Shown here in pieces: positions 6,379-13,142 of a stretch of 13,142 bases of DNA. Below the pieces are notes generated by a model. That model was not told the origin of the DNA and ran no database searches. It worked only from the letters and a program-made list of their open reading frames with translations. Positions within the stretch are counted from its first letter, which is position 1, and each line of letters opens with the position of its first letter. Source of the stretch: Lachnospiraceae bacterium UBA4292 (GTDB lineage Bacteria > Bacillota > Clostridia > Lachnospirales > Lachnospiraceae); contig DGVE01000211.1 of assembly GCA_002395865.1 (NCBI GenBank), positions 1-13,142 on the forward strand. The letters run 5' to 3'. The position numbers and the translations under genes are program-made.

Positions 6379-6468
6379 TATAGTATGCCTGCAGTCCTCA
6401 TCGGTGATATGCCCCTCATATCAACAGCTGCATTAGCCCAGAGCTTCTATGGTCAGAAGCATACTATA
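6379..6468 (-). promoter_or_regulatory. Possible structured RNA leader upstream of the 480-residue gene
   Basis: The 157-base gap between genes holds nested perfect inverted repeats. An outer 10-base pair set TATAGTATGC / GCATACTATA (6459-6468 and 6379-6388) encloses a hairpin CTTCT/AGAAG (6444-6448, 6455-6459), a pairing TGCAG with CTGCA (about 6428-6432 and 6389-6393), and inside that a 7-base hairpin TGATATG/CATATCA with loop AGGGG on the minus strand (6405-6423). On the minus strand this would be a multibranched 5' leader ending 34 bases before the start codon. I do not recognise a known riboswitch class in it, and the small hairpin overlaps the outer stem by one base. The outer repeat could instead be an operator for a DNA-binding protein. 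Confidence 0.4.
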
Positions 6469-6501
6469 GCGGCCGAATAATCCTGTACCGCTTGTCATAA
6501 A

Positions 6502-7173
6502 TCAATTCATTTTATCTTTTCTGTCCTTAATGATCTTCTCCGCCTTCTCCTTAGAGATCGGGTCGAAGTTTCCGTAGTAATCCAGGTAGGAATAGAGCAA
6601 CTGCGACGGTTCCCACTCAAAAGTCTCCTTGTTGAGGACGTACACTCTTCCGTTCTGAGTTTTATAAAAATTGGTAATGTACATGCATACGTAGCAGCGA
6701 AGATTCCCCTTGCCCGCCATATGATACAGATTACCGTCTTCATCCGGCATGACCCAGTCGCGGCTGACACATTTTTCAATACCTGCCTTATTTTTTGCTG
6801 TAACCGAGCTTTTTTCCACGAAATATACGTCATCCGGAACATCAGGTCCCTTATCGGGTGAGTCCTTTTCAATACGCCATATACCGAGGAAGCCTCTTTG
6901 CAGATGTATGGTTCGCTGCCTGTCATCTTTTTCAATGACCGCCGCTGCGCTTGTGGCCTTGTGATCCTCATCAGCAGTTCTGACCGTGGAAGACCAGTCC
7001 GTATATCTCATATCAAGATCCGCGACATGATAATCGGGATACTTCCTGTGGAGCTTTTTTAACACTTTCCTTCTGCTCTTATCAGTCTTCGGTCCCAGCT
7101 GAACCAGTATTATCAGCATGACCATAAAAAACGCATAAAAGAAACTACCGATCTTTTTAAATATCTTCATCAT
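6502..7173 (-). CDS. Membrane-anchored protein of unknown function
   Basis: A 223-residue protein starting MMKIFKKIGSFFYAFFMVML. Residues 8-27 form one hydrophobic segment after a short Lys-rich start, giving either a type II membrane anchor or an uncleaved signal; there is no lipobox. The rest is polar, rich in Lys, Asp and Tyr, with a CxxC (LRCYVCMYI) and one further Cys, and a C-terminal Lys/Glu helix. I do not recognise a family. The frame is open upstream to 7269, but that part lies inside nudC in another frame. The ATG at 7173 begins two bases after the nudC stop, with AGGGTG just before it; the ATG at 7170 has better spacing and would lose one residue. The tight join suggests translational coupling to nudC. 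The function could be related to it, but nothing in the sequence shows how. Confidence 0.75.
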   Translation of the reverse strand: MMKIFKKIGSFFYAFFMVMLIILVQLGPKTDKSRRKVLKKLHRKYPDYHVADLDMRYTDWSSTVRTADEDHKATSAAAVIEKDDRQRTIHLQRGFLGIWRIEKDSPDKGPDVPDDVYFVEKSSVTAKNKAGIEKCVSRDWVMPDEDGNLYHMAGKGNLRCYVCMYITNFYKTQNGRVYVLNKETFEWEPSQLLYSYLDYYGNFDPISKEKAEKIIKDRKDKMN

Positions 7174-7175
7174 AT

Positions 7176-7997
7176 TCACCCTAAGCGGTTCTCCTTGAAA
7201 ACCGTCATCATCTCGTTCGTGAGGCTTAAGTTGTTGGGCTGAAGCTCTATATCCTCTCTTTTCACCCACGCCGCGTATTTCAGTTCCTTTTCATCCATGC
7301 GTATCTCTCCGTCTCCGTCCGCCTCACAGAAAAAGCCGACGAGAAGATCCTGCGCCATCCCCCACGGTTGCGATCTATAATACCGGATAGTTTTGACCGA
7401 AACTCCTGTCTCCTCCATCACTTCTCTTGCAACCGTTTCCTCAAGCGTCTCCCCTATCTCAGTAAATCCCGCTACCAGCGCGCTGTGGCCATAACCGGTC
7501 CGATACTTTGTGATCAACATCCGTTCTCCCTTGATCACGCCTACTATCACTGCAGGATTTATGCGCGGGTATATCGTATTTTTGCACTCCGGACATATCA
7601 GGGCCCTTTCACTCTCACTCACCACCAGACTGTGTCTGCATTTTCCGCAGTATCGGTTGTCATTATACCATTTCCACAGATGATAGCCCGTAAATATCAC
7701 AAATACATCCTTTTGCAGGAATCTCTCGCGCACTTCACGGACTGAATAATAATGAGACCCTTCCCCTGTGACATGCCTGTCTCCCATGTACAAAAAGAAA
7801 CGCGTTTCATCAAGCGAAAAAAGATATATAGCTTCATCTGCGCAGATATCTCTTCCACTTAAAAAAACAGCTTCACCTTCTTTCTCTCCCAAAAGAATCT
7901 TCCCGTCGTCGTCAAACACCAGAAGCCGGTCCGTTTCCCGGATATCATAATTATGATACTCGTTTTTTAATCTGCTCGGGTAAATATCCTGTATCAC
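7176..7997 (-). CDS. nudC: NADH pyrophosphatase / NAD-cap hydrolase (Nudix family)
   Basis: A 273-residue Nudix hydrolase of the NudC type, which splits NAD(H) into NMN(H) and AMP and, in studied members, removes NAD caps from RNA 5' ends. Domain order: a divergent N-terminal domain (1-110), a four-cysteine zinc ribbon (C117, C120, C135, C138), then the Nudix domain. The Nudix box at 177-199 matches GX5EX7REUXEEXGU fully, with catalytic REVMEETG, and is followed by SQPWGM at 209-214; the family-specific SQPW motif marks NAD specificity, although the usual residues after it (PFPxS) are changed here to GMAQD. The start is a GTG at 7997; GGAGG nine bases upstream supports it. The downstream membrane protein begins two bases after its stop. 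Confidence 0.92.
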   Translation of the reverse strand: MIQDIYPSRLKNEYHNYDIRETDRLLVFDDDGKILLGEKEGEAVFLSGRDICADEAIYLFSLDETRFFLYMGDRHVTGEGSHYYSVREVRERFLQKDVFVIFTGYHLWKWYNDNRYCGKCRHSLVVSESERALICPECKNTIYPRINPAVIVGVIKGERMLITKYRTGYGHSALVAGFTEIGETLEETVAREVMEETGVSVKTIRYYRSQPWGMAQDLLVGFFCEADGDGEIRMDEKELKYAAWVKREDIELQPNNLSLTNEMMTVFKENRLG

Positions 7998-8006
7998 TTG
8001 TTTATT

Positions 8007-8011
8007 CCTCC
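8007..8011 (-). promoter_or_regulatory. Ribosome binding site GGAGG supporting the GTG start of nudC
   Basis: GGAGG on the minus strand lies nine bases before GTG at 7997-7995. No ATG in frame is equally well placed, so the rare start codon is credible and may lower translation. Confidence 0.8.
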
Positions 8012-8047
8012 GTATGCTGATCCATGTACTCGAAGTATATCACATAA

Positions 8048-8076
8048 ATCGCCGCATGCACAAGGCCTGCGGCGAT
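8048..8076 (-). terminator. Probable terminator hairpin after the 705-residue gene
   Basis: A perfect 9-base inverted repeat ATCGCCGCA / TGCGGCGAT with an 11-base loop, 28 bases past the stop of the 705-residue gene. On the minus strand it is followed by TTATGTG, a poor T-run, and on the plus strand by CTTCTTT, so it may be a weak or bidirectional stop, or a processing or stability hairpin. Confidence 0.6.
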
Positions 8077-8103
8077 CTTCTTTATGAACACATAATGTCC
8101 GTC

Positions 8104-10221
8104 TTATGATTTAATTATACCGTTTACCGGCTCGAACATCTTCGCGCGGTCCTTGATGGATTGCTTGTTCTGTTCTGCGTTCACCTCGGGAGCATCCTTT
8201 ACGATCTCCTTTGCGGGAGCTTCGTTAATCACCTCCTGCTTGGGTGCGGTGGCGTTATTTATCGCCTTTTCACAGGCCTTTGTAAGATCAATTTCAGGAT
8301 TGGACTGTTCGTGGTTAAGCTCGTTCGACAGCCACTCGGTAGACTTGTTCGCGATGCCCTCCTGCTTTACGATCTTATCGGCAAGTGCGTCAAGCTTCTT
8401 TTCCGCATTCGGAGCGGTCAGATCCATAACCGACTGAGGCAGCTTGCCGTATATGGATCTTAGAGTTAATATTGCGCTGCCGGCAGTATCCGACCAGACC
8501 TTGCCCGGTTCCGGGGCTGGCCTTTTACTGGGATCTTTGCTCCATTCCATGATCTTAAAAGCATTGGCTTTCTGCATGTTCGTGGCGAGTACTGCCTGCT
8601 TTTCCATGACCTCGGGCACCTCATAGTTCTTTGCGTTGTCGACATTTAACTGCATTAACGCTATCTTGGACTTATATATAGCCTTTGCGCAGTCAGCCTT
8701 TTCCTTTGCGGAGAGCTCTTTACCGTTTACAGCGGCCTCCGTCAGCTTGTACTCCGCCTCTCTGGACTCCTTCTCCAGGTGGTTCATCACCTTCATGCCT
8801 TCGACAGTCTTTAACTTGTCGGGATCCATACCGTTTGCAAGAGCTTTATCCTTAAGAGTGGGATCCTTCTCCATGAGATCGAGAAGCTTCTCCGACATTA
8901 CGAAGCAGGCCTGATCCTGTGAGCCGATCGTACCGTCTATTAACAGTATGTTCTCGGCACTCTTGTTGATACCGTCGGCAATGATCTTTGAAAGAGCGGT
9001 GTTATCGCCCTTTTTATAGTCCTGGAAGGCCTTTACCGCCTTCTCTCGCCCGAGGTTCGTTATATCCTTGAAGTATGCTCCCTCACTGTCCCTCAGACCC
9101 TTCATAAAAAGATCGCCGGTGTACATTGAACGGACCGTTGAAGCCAGGATGCGCTTGGTATCCTTTTCTTCGATACCCACCGATTTAAGGCTTGAAACCG
9201 CATGAATATCGGGGGCACTTGCCTGAGATCCTTTATCGATGCCGATAGATTTTAAGGCAATATCGTCATCCCACAGGGCAAACATCGTGACAGCGGCGAA
9301 TTCGTCGGCCTTAAGCTTTTCCTTACCGACATTGATCTTGTCGATATCGATCTCCTCCTTGCTGTACTTCTTGAGAGCATCGAATTGCTCCTTGGTATAT
9401 AATCCCTGAGTAGCGTTCGGGCCTTTGAATATGTGCTCCTCATCGCGAAACTCCGGATCGGGGCGGAATATACTGGTCATGATGCCCTTGTGGTACTCAT
9501 TATGATCCCTGTGGTATCTGACCTTTTCAAGAGCATCCTGCTTTCTCTTCAGATCCTCCCGCTCTAAAACTTCGGCGATCTTCAGGTCTGCCTGCTGCTC
9601 CTCCTTGCTCTTTGTACCATCCGTAGATACTACGCGGTGCTCTCTTTCAGCGGCACATTCCTTGAGCTTACTGATGACATTGGCGGTATCCTGATCCCTG
9701 TTCTTCCATGCCTCGATCTCGTTCTTAAAAGCCCTGCCGGCAGTTACCAGGTTGAGGAACCTCTTGAATATGTTTACAGGCCTGGCAGGGTTTGCAGGCA
9801 TATTTTCAGGCGTTATCGGCTTGCTGAAACCGATATGTGAAGTACCGTCGCGATTCACTTCTGCCTGAAGCTGTACGGGGTCTTTCTTGCCCGCCGGATA
9901 AACGAATACATTACCCATCTGGACCTGCTCCCAGAACTCAGGTGAGCCCGGCTTGATATTCAGGCTTTTCGGGGTGGTCATAATGTCGTGATTATTCTTG
10001 TTCTTTCCCAGAATGAACAGGCGGGGGACATATGACGATTCGGTGCGGGGAAGGGTCCACTCCTCGCCCTCTCCGAGATCGAGACCGATCTCCTTGAGTA
10101 TGGTGGCTCTTCTTTCGTTGAGCTTGGCGATGTTAGAAGCTTGTAAAGGTTCTAATCCTGCCTCCTTAAGTGAGTTTACTCGGGGGAGTATGTCTTTATT
10201 GTGTAATTTTGGATCAGCCAT
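8104..10221 (-). CDS. Large cytoplasmic protein of unknown function (705 residues)
   Basis: I do not recognise this protein. It starts MADPKLHNKDILPRVNSLKE, with AAGGAG just before the ATG at 10221. There is no signal peptide, lipobox or membrane helix. Residues about 1-150 look globular (SSYVPRLFILGK, PGSPEFWEQVQMGNVFVYPA). About 160-245 is Lys/Glu-rich and strongly helical, perhaps coiled coil. About 250-620 is mainly helical with many Lys, Asp and Ala. The last 50 residues are a low-complexity tail rich in Pro, Ala, Glu and Asn (ATAPKQEVINEAPAKEIVKD). No catalytic motif is evident. It stands alone: 122 bases follow the upstream lipoprotein gene and a hairpin follows its stop. The composition suits a structural, scaffold or non-classically exported protein, but this is only a guess. 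Confidence 0.8.
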   Translation of the reverse strand: MADPKLHNKDILPRVNSLKEAGLEPLQASNIAKLNERRATILKEIGLDLGEGEEWTLPRTESSYVPRLFILGKNKNNHDIMTTPKSLNIKPGSPEFWEQVQMGNVFVYPAGKKDPVQLQAEVNRDGTSHIGFSKPITPENMPANPARPVNIFKRFLNLVTAGRAFKNEIEAWKNRDQDTANVISKLKECAAEREHRVVSTDGTKSKEEQQADLKIAEVLEREDLKRKQDALEKVRYHRDHNEYHKGIMTSIFRPDPEFRDEEHIFKGPNATQGLYTKEQFDALKKYSKEEIDIDKINVGKEKLKADEFAAVTMFALWDDDIALKSIGIDKGSQASAPDIHAVSSLKSVGIEEKDTKRILASTVRSMYTGDLFMKGLRDSEGAYFKDITNLGREKAVKAFQDYKKGDNTALSKIIADGINKSAENILLIDGTIGSQDQACFVMSEKLLDLMEKDPTLKDKALANGMDPDKLKTVEGMKVMNHLEKESREAEYKLTEAAVNGKELSAKEKADCAKAIYKSKIALMQLNVDNAKNYEVPEVMEKQAVLATNMQKANAFKIMEWSKDPSKRPAPEPGKVWSDTAGSAILTLRSIYGKLPQSVMDLTAPNAEKKLDALADKIVKQEGIANKSTEWLSNELNHEQSNPEIDLTKACEKAINNATAPKQEVINEAPAKEIVKDAPEVNAEQNKQSIKDRAKMFEPVNGIIKS

Positions 10222-10274
10222 TGCTTTTCTCCTTTTTATGTGTAAAAATGTTGGTCGTTCGTGTTACAGGGTGC

Positions 10275-10325
10275 ATATTAACCCCCCTTGTCCAACAAAT
10301 GTCCAACGAGAAAAAAATATTTTTT
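10275..10325 (-). promoter_or_regulatory. Candidate control region of the 705-residue gene with 8-base direct repeats
   Basis: Within the 122-base gap, TGTCCAAC occurs at 10289-10296 and 10300-10307 (plus strand), an 11-base period close to one DNA turn. A TAATAT (minus strand, 10280-10275) just downstream could be a -10 box, but no good -35 stands at 16-18 bases: TTGGAC is 20 bases away. An A/T palindrome AAAAAATATTTTTT (10312-10325) lies just upstream. The repeats could bind a regulator next to the promoter. No intrinsic terminator for the preceding lipoprotein gene is evident here. Confidence 0.35.
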
Positions 10326-10343
10326 AAATTATTCGCAAAACTG

Positions 10344-11639
10344 TCATTGCGTGAATGATCCGTATGCGGCGATCGCCTCATCGATGGTCATTTTCCCTGT
10401 ACCCACGGAGTAGACAGCCATTCTCAACTGTATTACAGCATCGTCTCCGAGCCCGAACACCTCAGGCGACAGGATCCTTGATTCGGGAACACTGCCGAAA
10501 GCGGCATACATGCTGTTAAAGGACAGATCCTTCGTCGGAGACATAAGTCCCTTGTTCTGCGCTATCCGCCTGAGCTCCTCAGGTGTGACCAGAAAACGCA
10601 TGAACTCATTTGCCATGGCCAGATTCGAGCTGTCCTTGTTCACGGAGAACTGCAGATTCGGCATATCGAGGAAAACCGCGCCCTCGTCGGACATCGGAAC
10701 GGGAGCAAAGGTGTATGTGAACGGATGAGCGGTAAATGCCTCAGAACGGCTCTCCCTCTTCTTGGTTCCGGATACCGCGTCTCCGGAACATGCCATCATC
10801 GGGACATCGCCCTCAAAAAAGCGAAGAATAACGGCATCATAGTTGTTTTCGATCCCTGCGCAGGCTTCAAGATCCACGCAGCCGTCATTTAAAAACTGAA
10901 CGATCTTTTCAAGAGCCGGCCTCATGTATTCGCCCGCAGATGGGTCGAGTGAATTAAGCTTTTTTACAGCCTCAGCGTCCTTGGATACATTTTCACAGAA
11001 AAAAGGATATATGGTCAGCGTAAACAGCGAGGTCGTCTCCTTATTCGAAAATCCCATCATCGGGTTTTCGTAACCCCTTTTTCTGAACTCATCACACACG
11101 TTTACGAGTTCCTGATAGGTCTTTGGTACGCTGAGCCCCTCCTTCTCAAACAGGCTCGTGTTCACGAGCATGCCGTAGGTGTTAGAAAATACCGGCACCA
11201 TCGGAAGCGTTCCATCGGAGGTGTTCAGGATTATATTGCTGCGGATACATCCCAGATCGAGTCCCAGAGCCGGATCAGCCAGATTCTCGGCATGGTCGAT
11301 GGAGGCTTTGTACTGATCGCGTCCGTACATCCATGAGTAATTCACATATATATCGGGTGCATCGTTTCCGTTTAATACCGTCCCGATCATGTTGTTGTAA
11401 TCGTCGACCTTAGTATATACCAGCTCGACATTCGGATAATGCTTGTTGAACGCATCTATTTCGGCCTCCAGCGCCTCAAAATTGTCGTAGCCACCCGAGA
11501 TTCGTATATGTCCCCCCGCAGTAGTCTCCAGCTTCGGCTTAAAGCCCTCCTCTGCCGTCTCTTCCTTTTTCCCGGCCGAACAGGAGGCAAGTCCCAGTAT
11601 CATCGATACCATCAGCAGAATACTGATCTTCTTTCTCAT
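10344..11639 (-). CDS. Extracellular solute-binding lipoprotein (ABC transporter type, sugar-like)
   Basis: A 431-residue family 1-type solute-binding protein. [20 protein letters not shown] is a lipoprotein signal with lipobox LASC, so Cys20 should be lipidated and the protein tethered outside the membrane. The mature part has the usual traits: 'I..F...YPNVELVY' after the first strand, [42 protein letters not shown], a central [12 protein letters not shown], and the C-terminal [24 protein letters not shown]. The ligand is probably a sugar or oligosaccharide. The frame is open to 11798, but the lipoprotein start at 11639 is clearly right; GGGGGAAAG lies before it. Its ATG overlaps the TGA of the sensor kinase (ATGA). 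No permease or ATPase gene follows, so it may be a sensing partner of the kinase rather than a transporter part, or its transporter lies elsewhere. Confidence 0.92.
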   Translation of the reverse strand: MRKKISILLMVSMILGLASCSAGKKEETAEEGFKPKLETTAGGHIRISGGYDNFEALEAEIDAFNKHYPNVELVYTKVDDYNNMIGTVLNGNDAPDIYVNYSWMYGRDQYKASIDHAENLADPALGLDLGCIRSNIILNTSDGTLPMVPVFSNTYGMLVNTSLFEKEGLSVPKTYQELVNVCDEFRKRGYENPMMGFSNKETTSLFTLTIYPFFCENVSKDAEAVKKLNSLDPSAGEYMRPALEKIVQFLNDGCVDLEACAGIENNYDAVILRFFEGDVPMMACSGDAVSGTKKRESRSEAFTAHPFTYTFAPVPMSDEGAVFLDMPNLQFSVNKDSSNLAMANEFMRFLVTPEELRRIAQNKGLMSPTKDLSFNSMYAAFGSVPESRILSPEVFGLGDDAVIQLRMAVYSVGTGKMTIDEAIAAYGSFTQ

Positions 11640-13142
11640 TGTTTTCTTTCCCCCGTTATCCTTCTTATCTCTTTTATTACTATCTTCATATCTACCGGCT
11701 TTGCGATATGGCCGTTCATTCCCGCATTCAGACATTCGGTCACATTTTCCGAAAATGCGTCCGCCGTCATCGCAACGATAGGTATCGACGCCGCCCAAGG
11801 ATCGTCCATGGCTCTGATCGCTCTTGCTGCATCAAGACCGTTCATCTCAGGCATCTGAACGTCCATAAATATCAGGTCATAACTTCCCTTCTTTGCAGAA
11901 GCCATCATATCAACACAGACACGTCCGTTTTCCGCACGGTCTGCACTGATACCGATCGAATCGAGCAGGAAGGATATTATCTCCCAGTTGATCTCGATAT
12001 CCTCGGCCACAAGTACATGGAGTCCCTGAATATCCGAAAGATCATCCTCTGCCTCATGGGTTGTTGCTCCGTTTCCCGTCAGCTCACTTATCTTGTCATA
12101 GAGCGTTGAGGGGAACAGCGGTTTGCCGATAAAGCCGTTCGCTCCGGCCTCCTTGGCCCTTTCCTCGATATCGGACCAGTCGTATGCGGATATCAGCAGG
12201 ATCGGAATGCTGCCGTCGATCTCGGTGCGTATCCTCTTTATCGTCTCAAGCCCGTTCATTTCAGGCATCTTCATGTCTATAATGACGACCTTATAATCCT
12301 GTCCCGAAATATGCCTCTGCCTGATCATATCAAGTGCCCTAAAGCCGCTTTGAGCCTGCTGTGCCGATGCGCCCATGGACTTTATCATGTCCACGGTCGT
12401 CTGAAGAAAGATCTCATCATCGTCAACTATCAGTATATCGATGTCTTCAAGCTTCATATCCTCCCGCTGTTTCTCGGCTGTGGGGATATCCAGACTGATA
12501 GTGAATGTGGTTCCCTTGCCCTGCTCGCTCCTGCATTCGATCGTTCCTCCTATCAGTTCGACCATCTGTTTTGTGATGGCCAGACCGAGTCCGGTTCCCT
12601 GAATGCTGTTGACACGGCTGTCCACCTGTCTGGAGAAGGGCTGATACATGGTCTCCATAAATTCCGGGCTCATTCCGATACCGGTATCGGATACCGTATA
12701 TATCAGCCGCACGCATCCGGCTTCAGCGCTCTCCTCCTCCCGCATATCCACGCTGACGCGACCGCCGGGCTCCGTATATTTTATGGCATTTGACAGGATG
12801 TTGATGTATATCTGGTTCAACCTCAGCTGATCGGTATACAGGTATTCCTTCTCCATCCGGTCGACGTGAAAGCTGAACTCGATATTCTTTTCCTTGATCA
12901 TGGGCTGGGATATATTGACAAGGTTCTCTACCGTTTCCACTATGGAGAATGTGATCGGGCTCAGTTTCAGTTTTCCGCTCTCCACCTTGGATATATCCAG
13001 AATATCGTTGATCAGAGTCAGCAGATGATTGCTGGCCAGACTTATCTTCCGAAGATTCTCCTCCGTCGCCTCAACATCCCCCAGATTCTTTTTGGCGATG
13101 GCCGTGAGACCTATTATGGCATTCATGGGTGTGCGGATGTCA
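11636..13142 (-). CDS. Hybrid sensor histidine kinase with two receiver domains (C-terminal part)
   Basis: The gene enters from the right edge; 501 codons are visible. The first codons read [11 protein letters not shown], the H-box of HisKA; the phosphorylated His would be the codon just cut by the edge. Counting from the Met at 13126: HisKA remainder (1-52); HATPase_c (about 60-215) with the N-box [16 protein letters not shown] at 147-152 and GTGLGLAI at 177-184; a first receiver (about 229-350) with acidic DDD at 235-237, D284 and K335; and a second receiver (about 369-492) with ED at 375-376, D422, T454 and K476. Both receivers keep their phosphorylation residues. No HPt domain or DNA-binding output follows, so phosphate must pass to another protein. 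The sensor part is outside the window. Its TGA overlaps the ATG of the lipoprotein gene. Confidence 0.93.
   Translation of the reverse strand, partial: DIRTPMNAIIGLTAIAKKNLGDVEATEENLRKISLASNHLLTLINDILDISKVESGKLKLSPITFSIVETVENLVNISQPMIKEKNIEFSFHVDRMEKEYLYTDQLRLNQIYINILSNAIKYTEPGGRVSVDMREEESAEAGCVRLIYTVSDTGIGMSPEFMETMYQPFSRQVDSRVNSIQGTGLGLAITKQMVELIGGTIECRSEQGKGTTFTISLDIPTAEKQREDMKLEDIDILIVDDDEIFLQTTVDMIKSMGASAQQAQSGFRALDMIRQRHISGQDYKVVIIDMKMPEMNGLETIKRIRTEIDGSIPILLISAYDWSDIEERAKEAGANGFIGKPLFPSTLYDKISELTGNGATTHEAEDDLSDIQGLHVLVAEDIEINWEIISFLLDSIGISADRAENGRVCVDMMASAKKGSYDLIFMDVQMPEMNGLDAARAIRAMDDPWAASIPIVAMTADAFSENVTECLNAGMNGHIAKPVDMKIVIKEIRRITGERKQ

Noticed and set aside
5607..6383. A 258-codon plus-strand open frame across the repeat protein gene
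   Set aside because: It is antisense to a gene with a good ribosome site and clear internal repeats; its own translation shows no protein-like pattern.
6379..6468. Hammerhead ribozyme or purine riboswitch in the leader
   Set aside because: A CGATGAG on the minus strand recalls the hammerhead core, but no matching GAAA segment and stem arrangement exist. The purine riboswitch core bases and kissing loops are also absent.
10312..10325. Intrinsic terminator after the solute-binding lipoprotein gene
   Set aside because: The palindrome is purely A/T and has no G/C-rich stem, so it is unlikely to stop transcription by itself.
1..13142. CRISPR array, insertion sequence or transposase
   Set aside because: No regularly spaced repeats, terminal inverted repeats around a gene, or transposase-like translation were seen on either strand.

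Overview
The window looks like a chromosomal stretch from a Gram-positive anaerobe of the Bacillota, most likely class Clostridia and probably Lachnospiraceae. This is inferred from purine-rich Shine-Dalgarno sequences, roughly balanced base composition, protein wording (MazG, DeoB, CDF transporter, solute-binding lipoprotein) and dense co-directional packing. No species can be named from the sequence alone. Every protein gene lies on the minus strand; one RNA gene lies on the plus strand.

Layout in the direction of transcription (right to left): a hybrid histidine kinase with two receiver domains, cut by the right edge (11636-13142), overlaps by 4 bases a solute-binding lipoprotein (10344-11639). 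After a 122-base gap comes a 705-residue protein of unknown function (8104-10221) with a hairpin downstream. Next are a NudC-like Nudix hydrolase (GTG start, 7176-7997) and a tightly coupled small membrane-anchored protein (6502-7173). A 157-base gap holding a possible structured RNA leader precedes a 480-residue protein built of internal repeats (4902-6344). Then follow a CDF-family metal transporter (3698-4837) and the deoxyribose pair deoB-deoC. On the other side of the RNA gene lie a short MazG-like gene whose catalytic core is missing, a DUF2804 gene and the start of galM, cut by the left edge.

The most striking object is in the gap between deoC and the mazG-like gene (about 1639-1796, plus strand). 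It has a textbook promoter (TTGACA, 17 bases, TAATCT) and a strong intrinsic terminator. Between them lie the two halves of a tRNA in the wrong order: T-arm and 3' acceptor strand first, then a 12-base linker, then the 5' acceptor strand and D-arm. The 7-base acceptor strands are perfectly complementary and the D- and T-loops are canonical. The RNA ends sit where the anticodon arm should be and pair there in a helix instead of forming a loop. It reads as a circularly permuted, anticodon-less tRNA-like RNA; I do not recognise it as a described family.

Working together: DeoB and DeoC form the usual route from deoxyribose 1-phosphate to glyceraldehyde 3-phosphate and acetaldehyde, and GalM adds a sugar-handling function. 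The kinase and lipoprotein probably form a sensing pair. NudC is a nucleotide or RNA-cap clean-up enzyme. The 480- and 705-residue proteins have no function I can assign.
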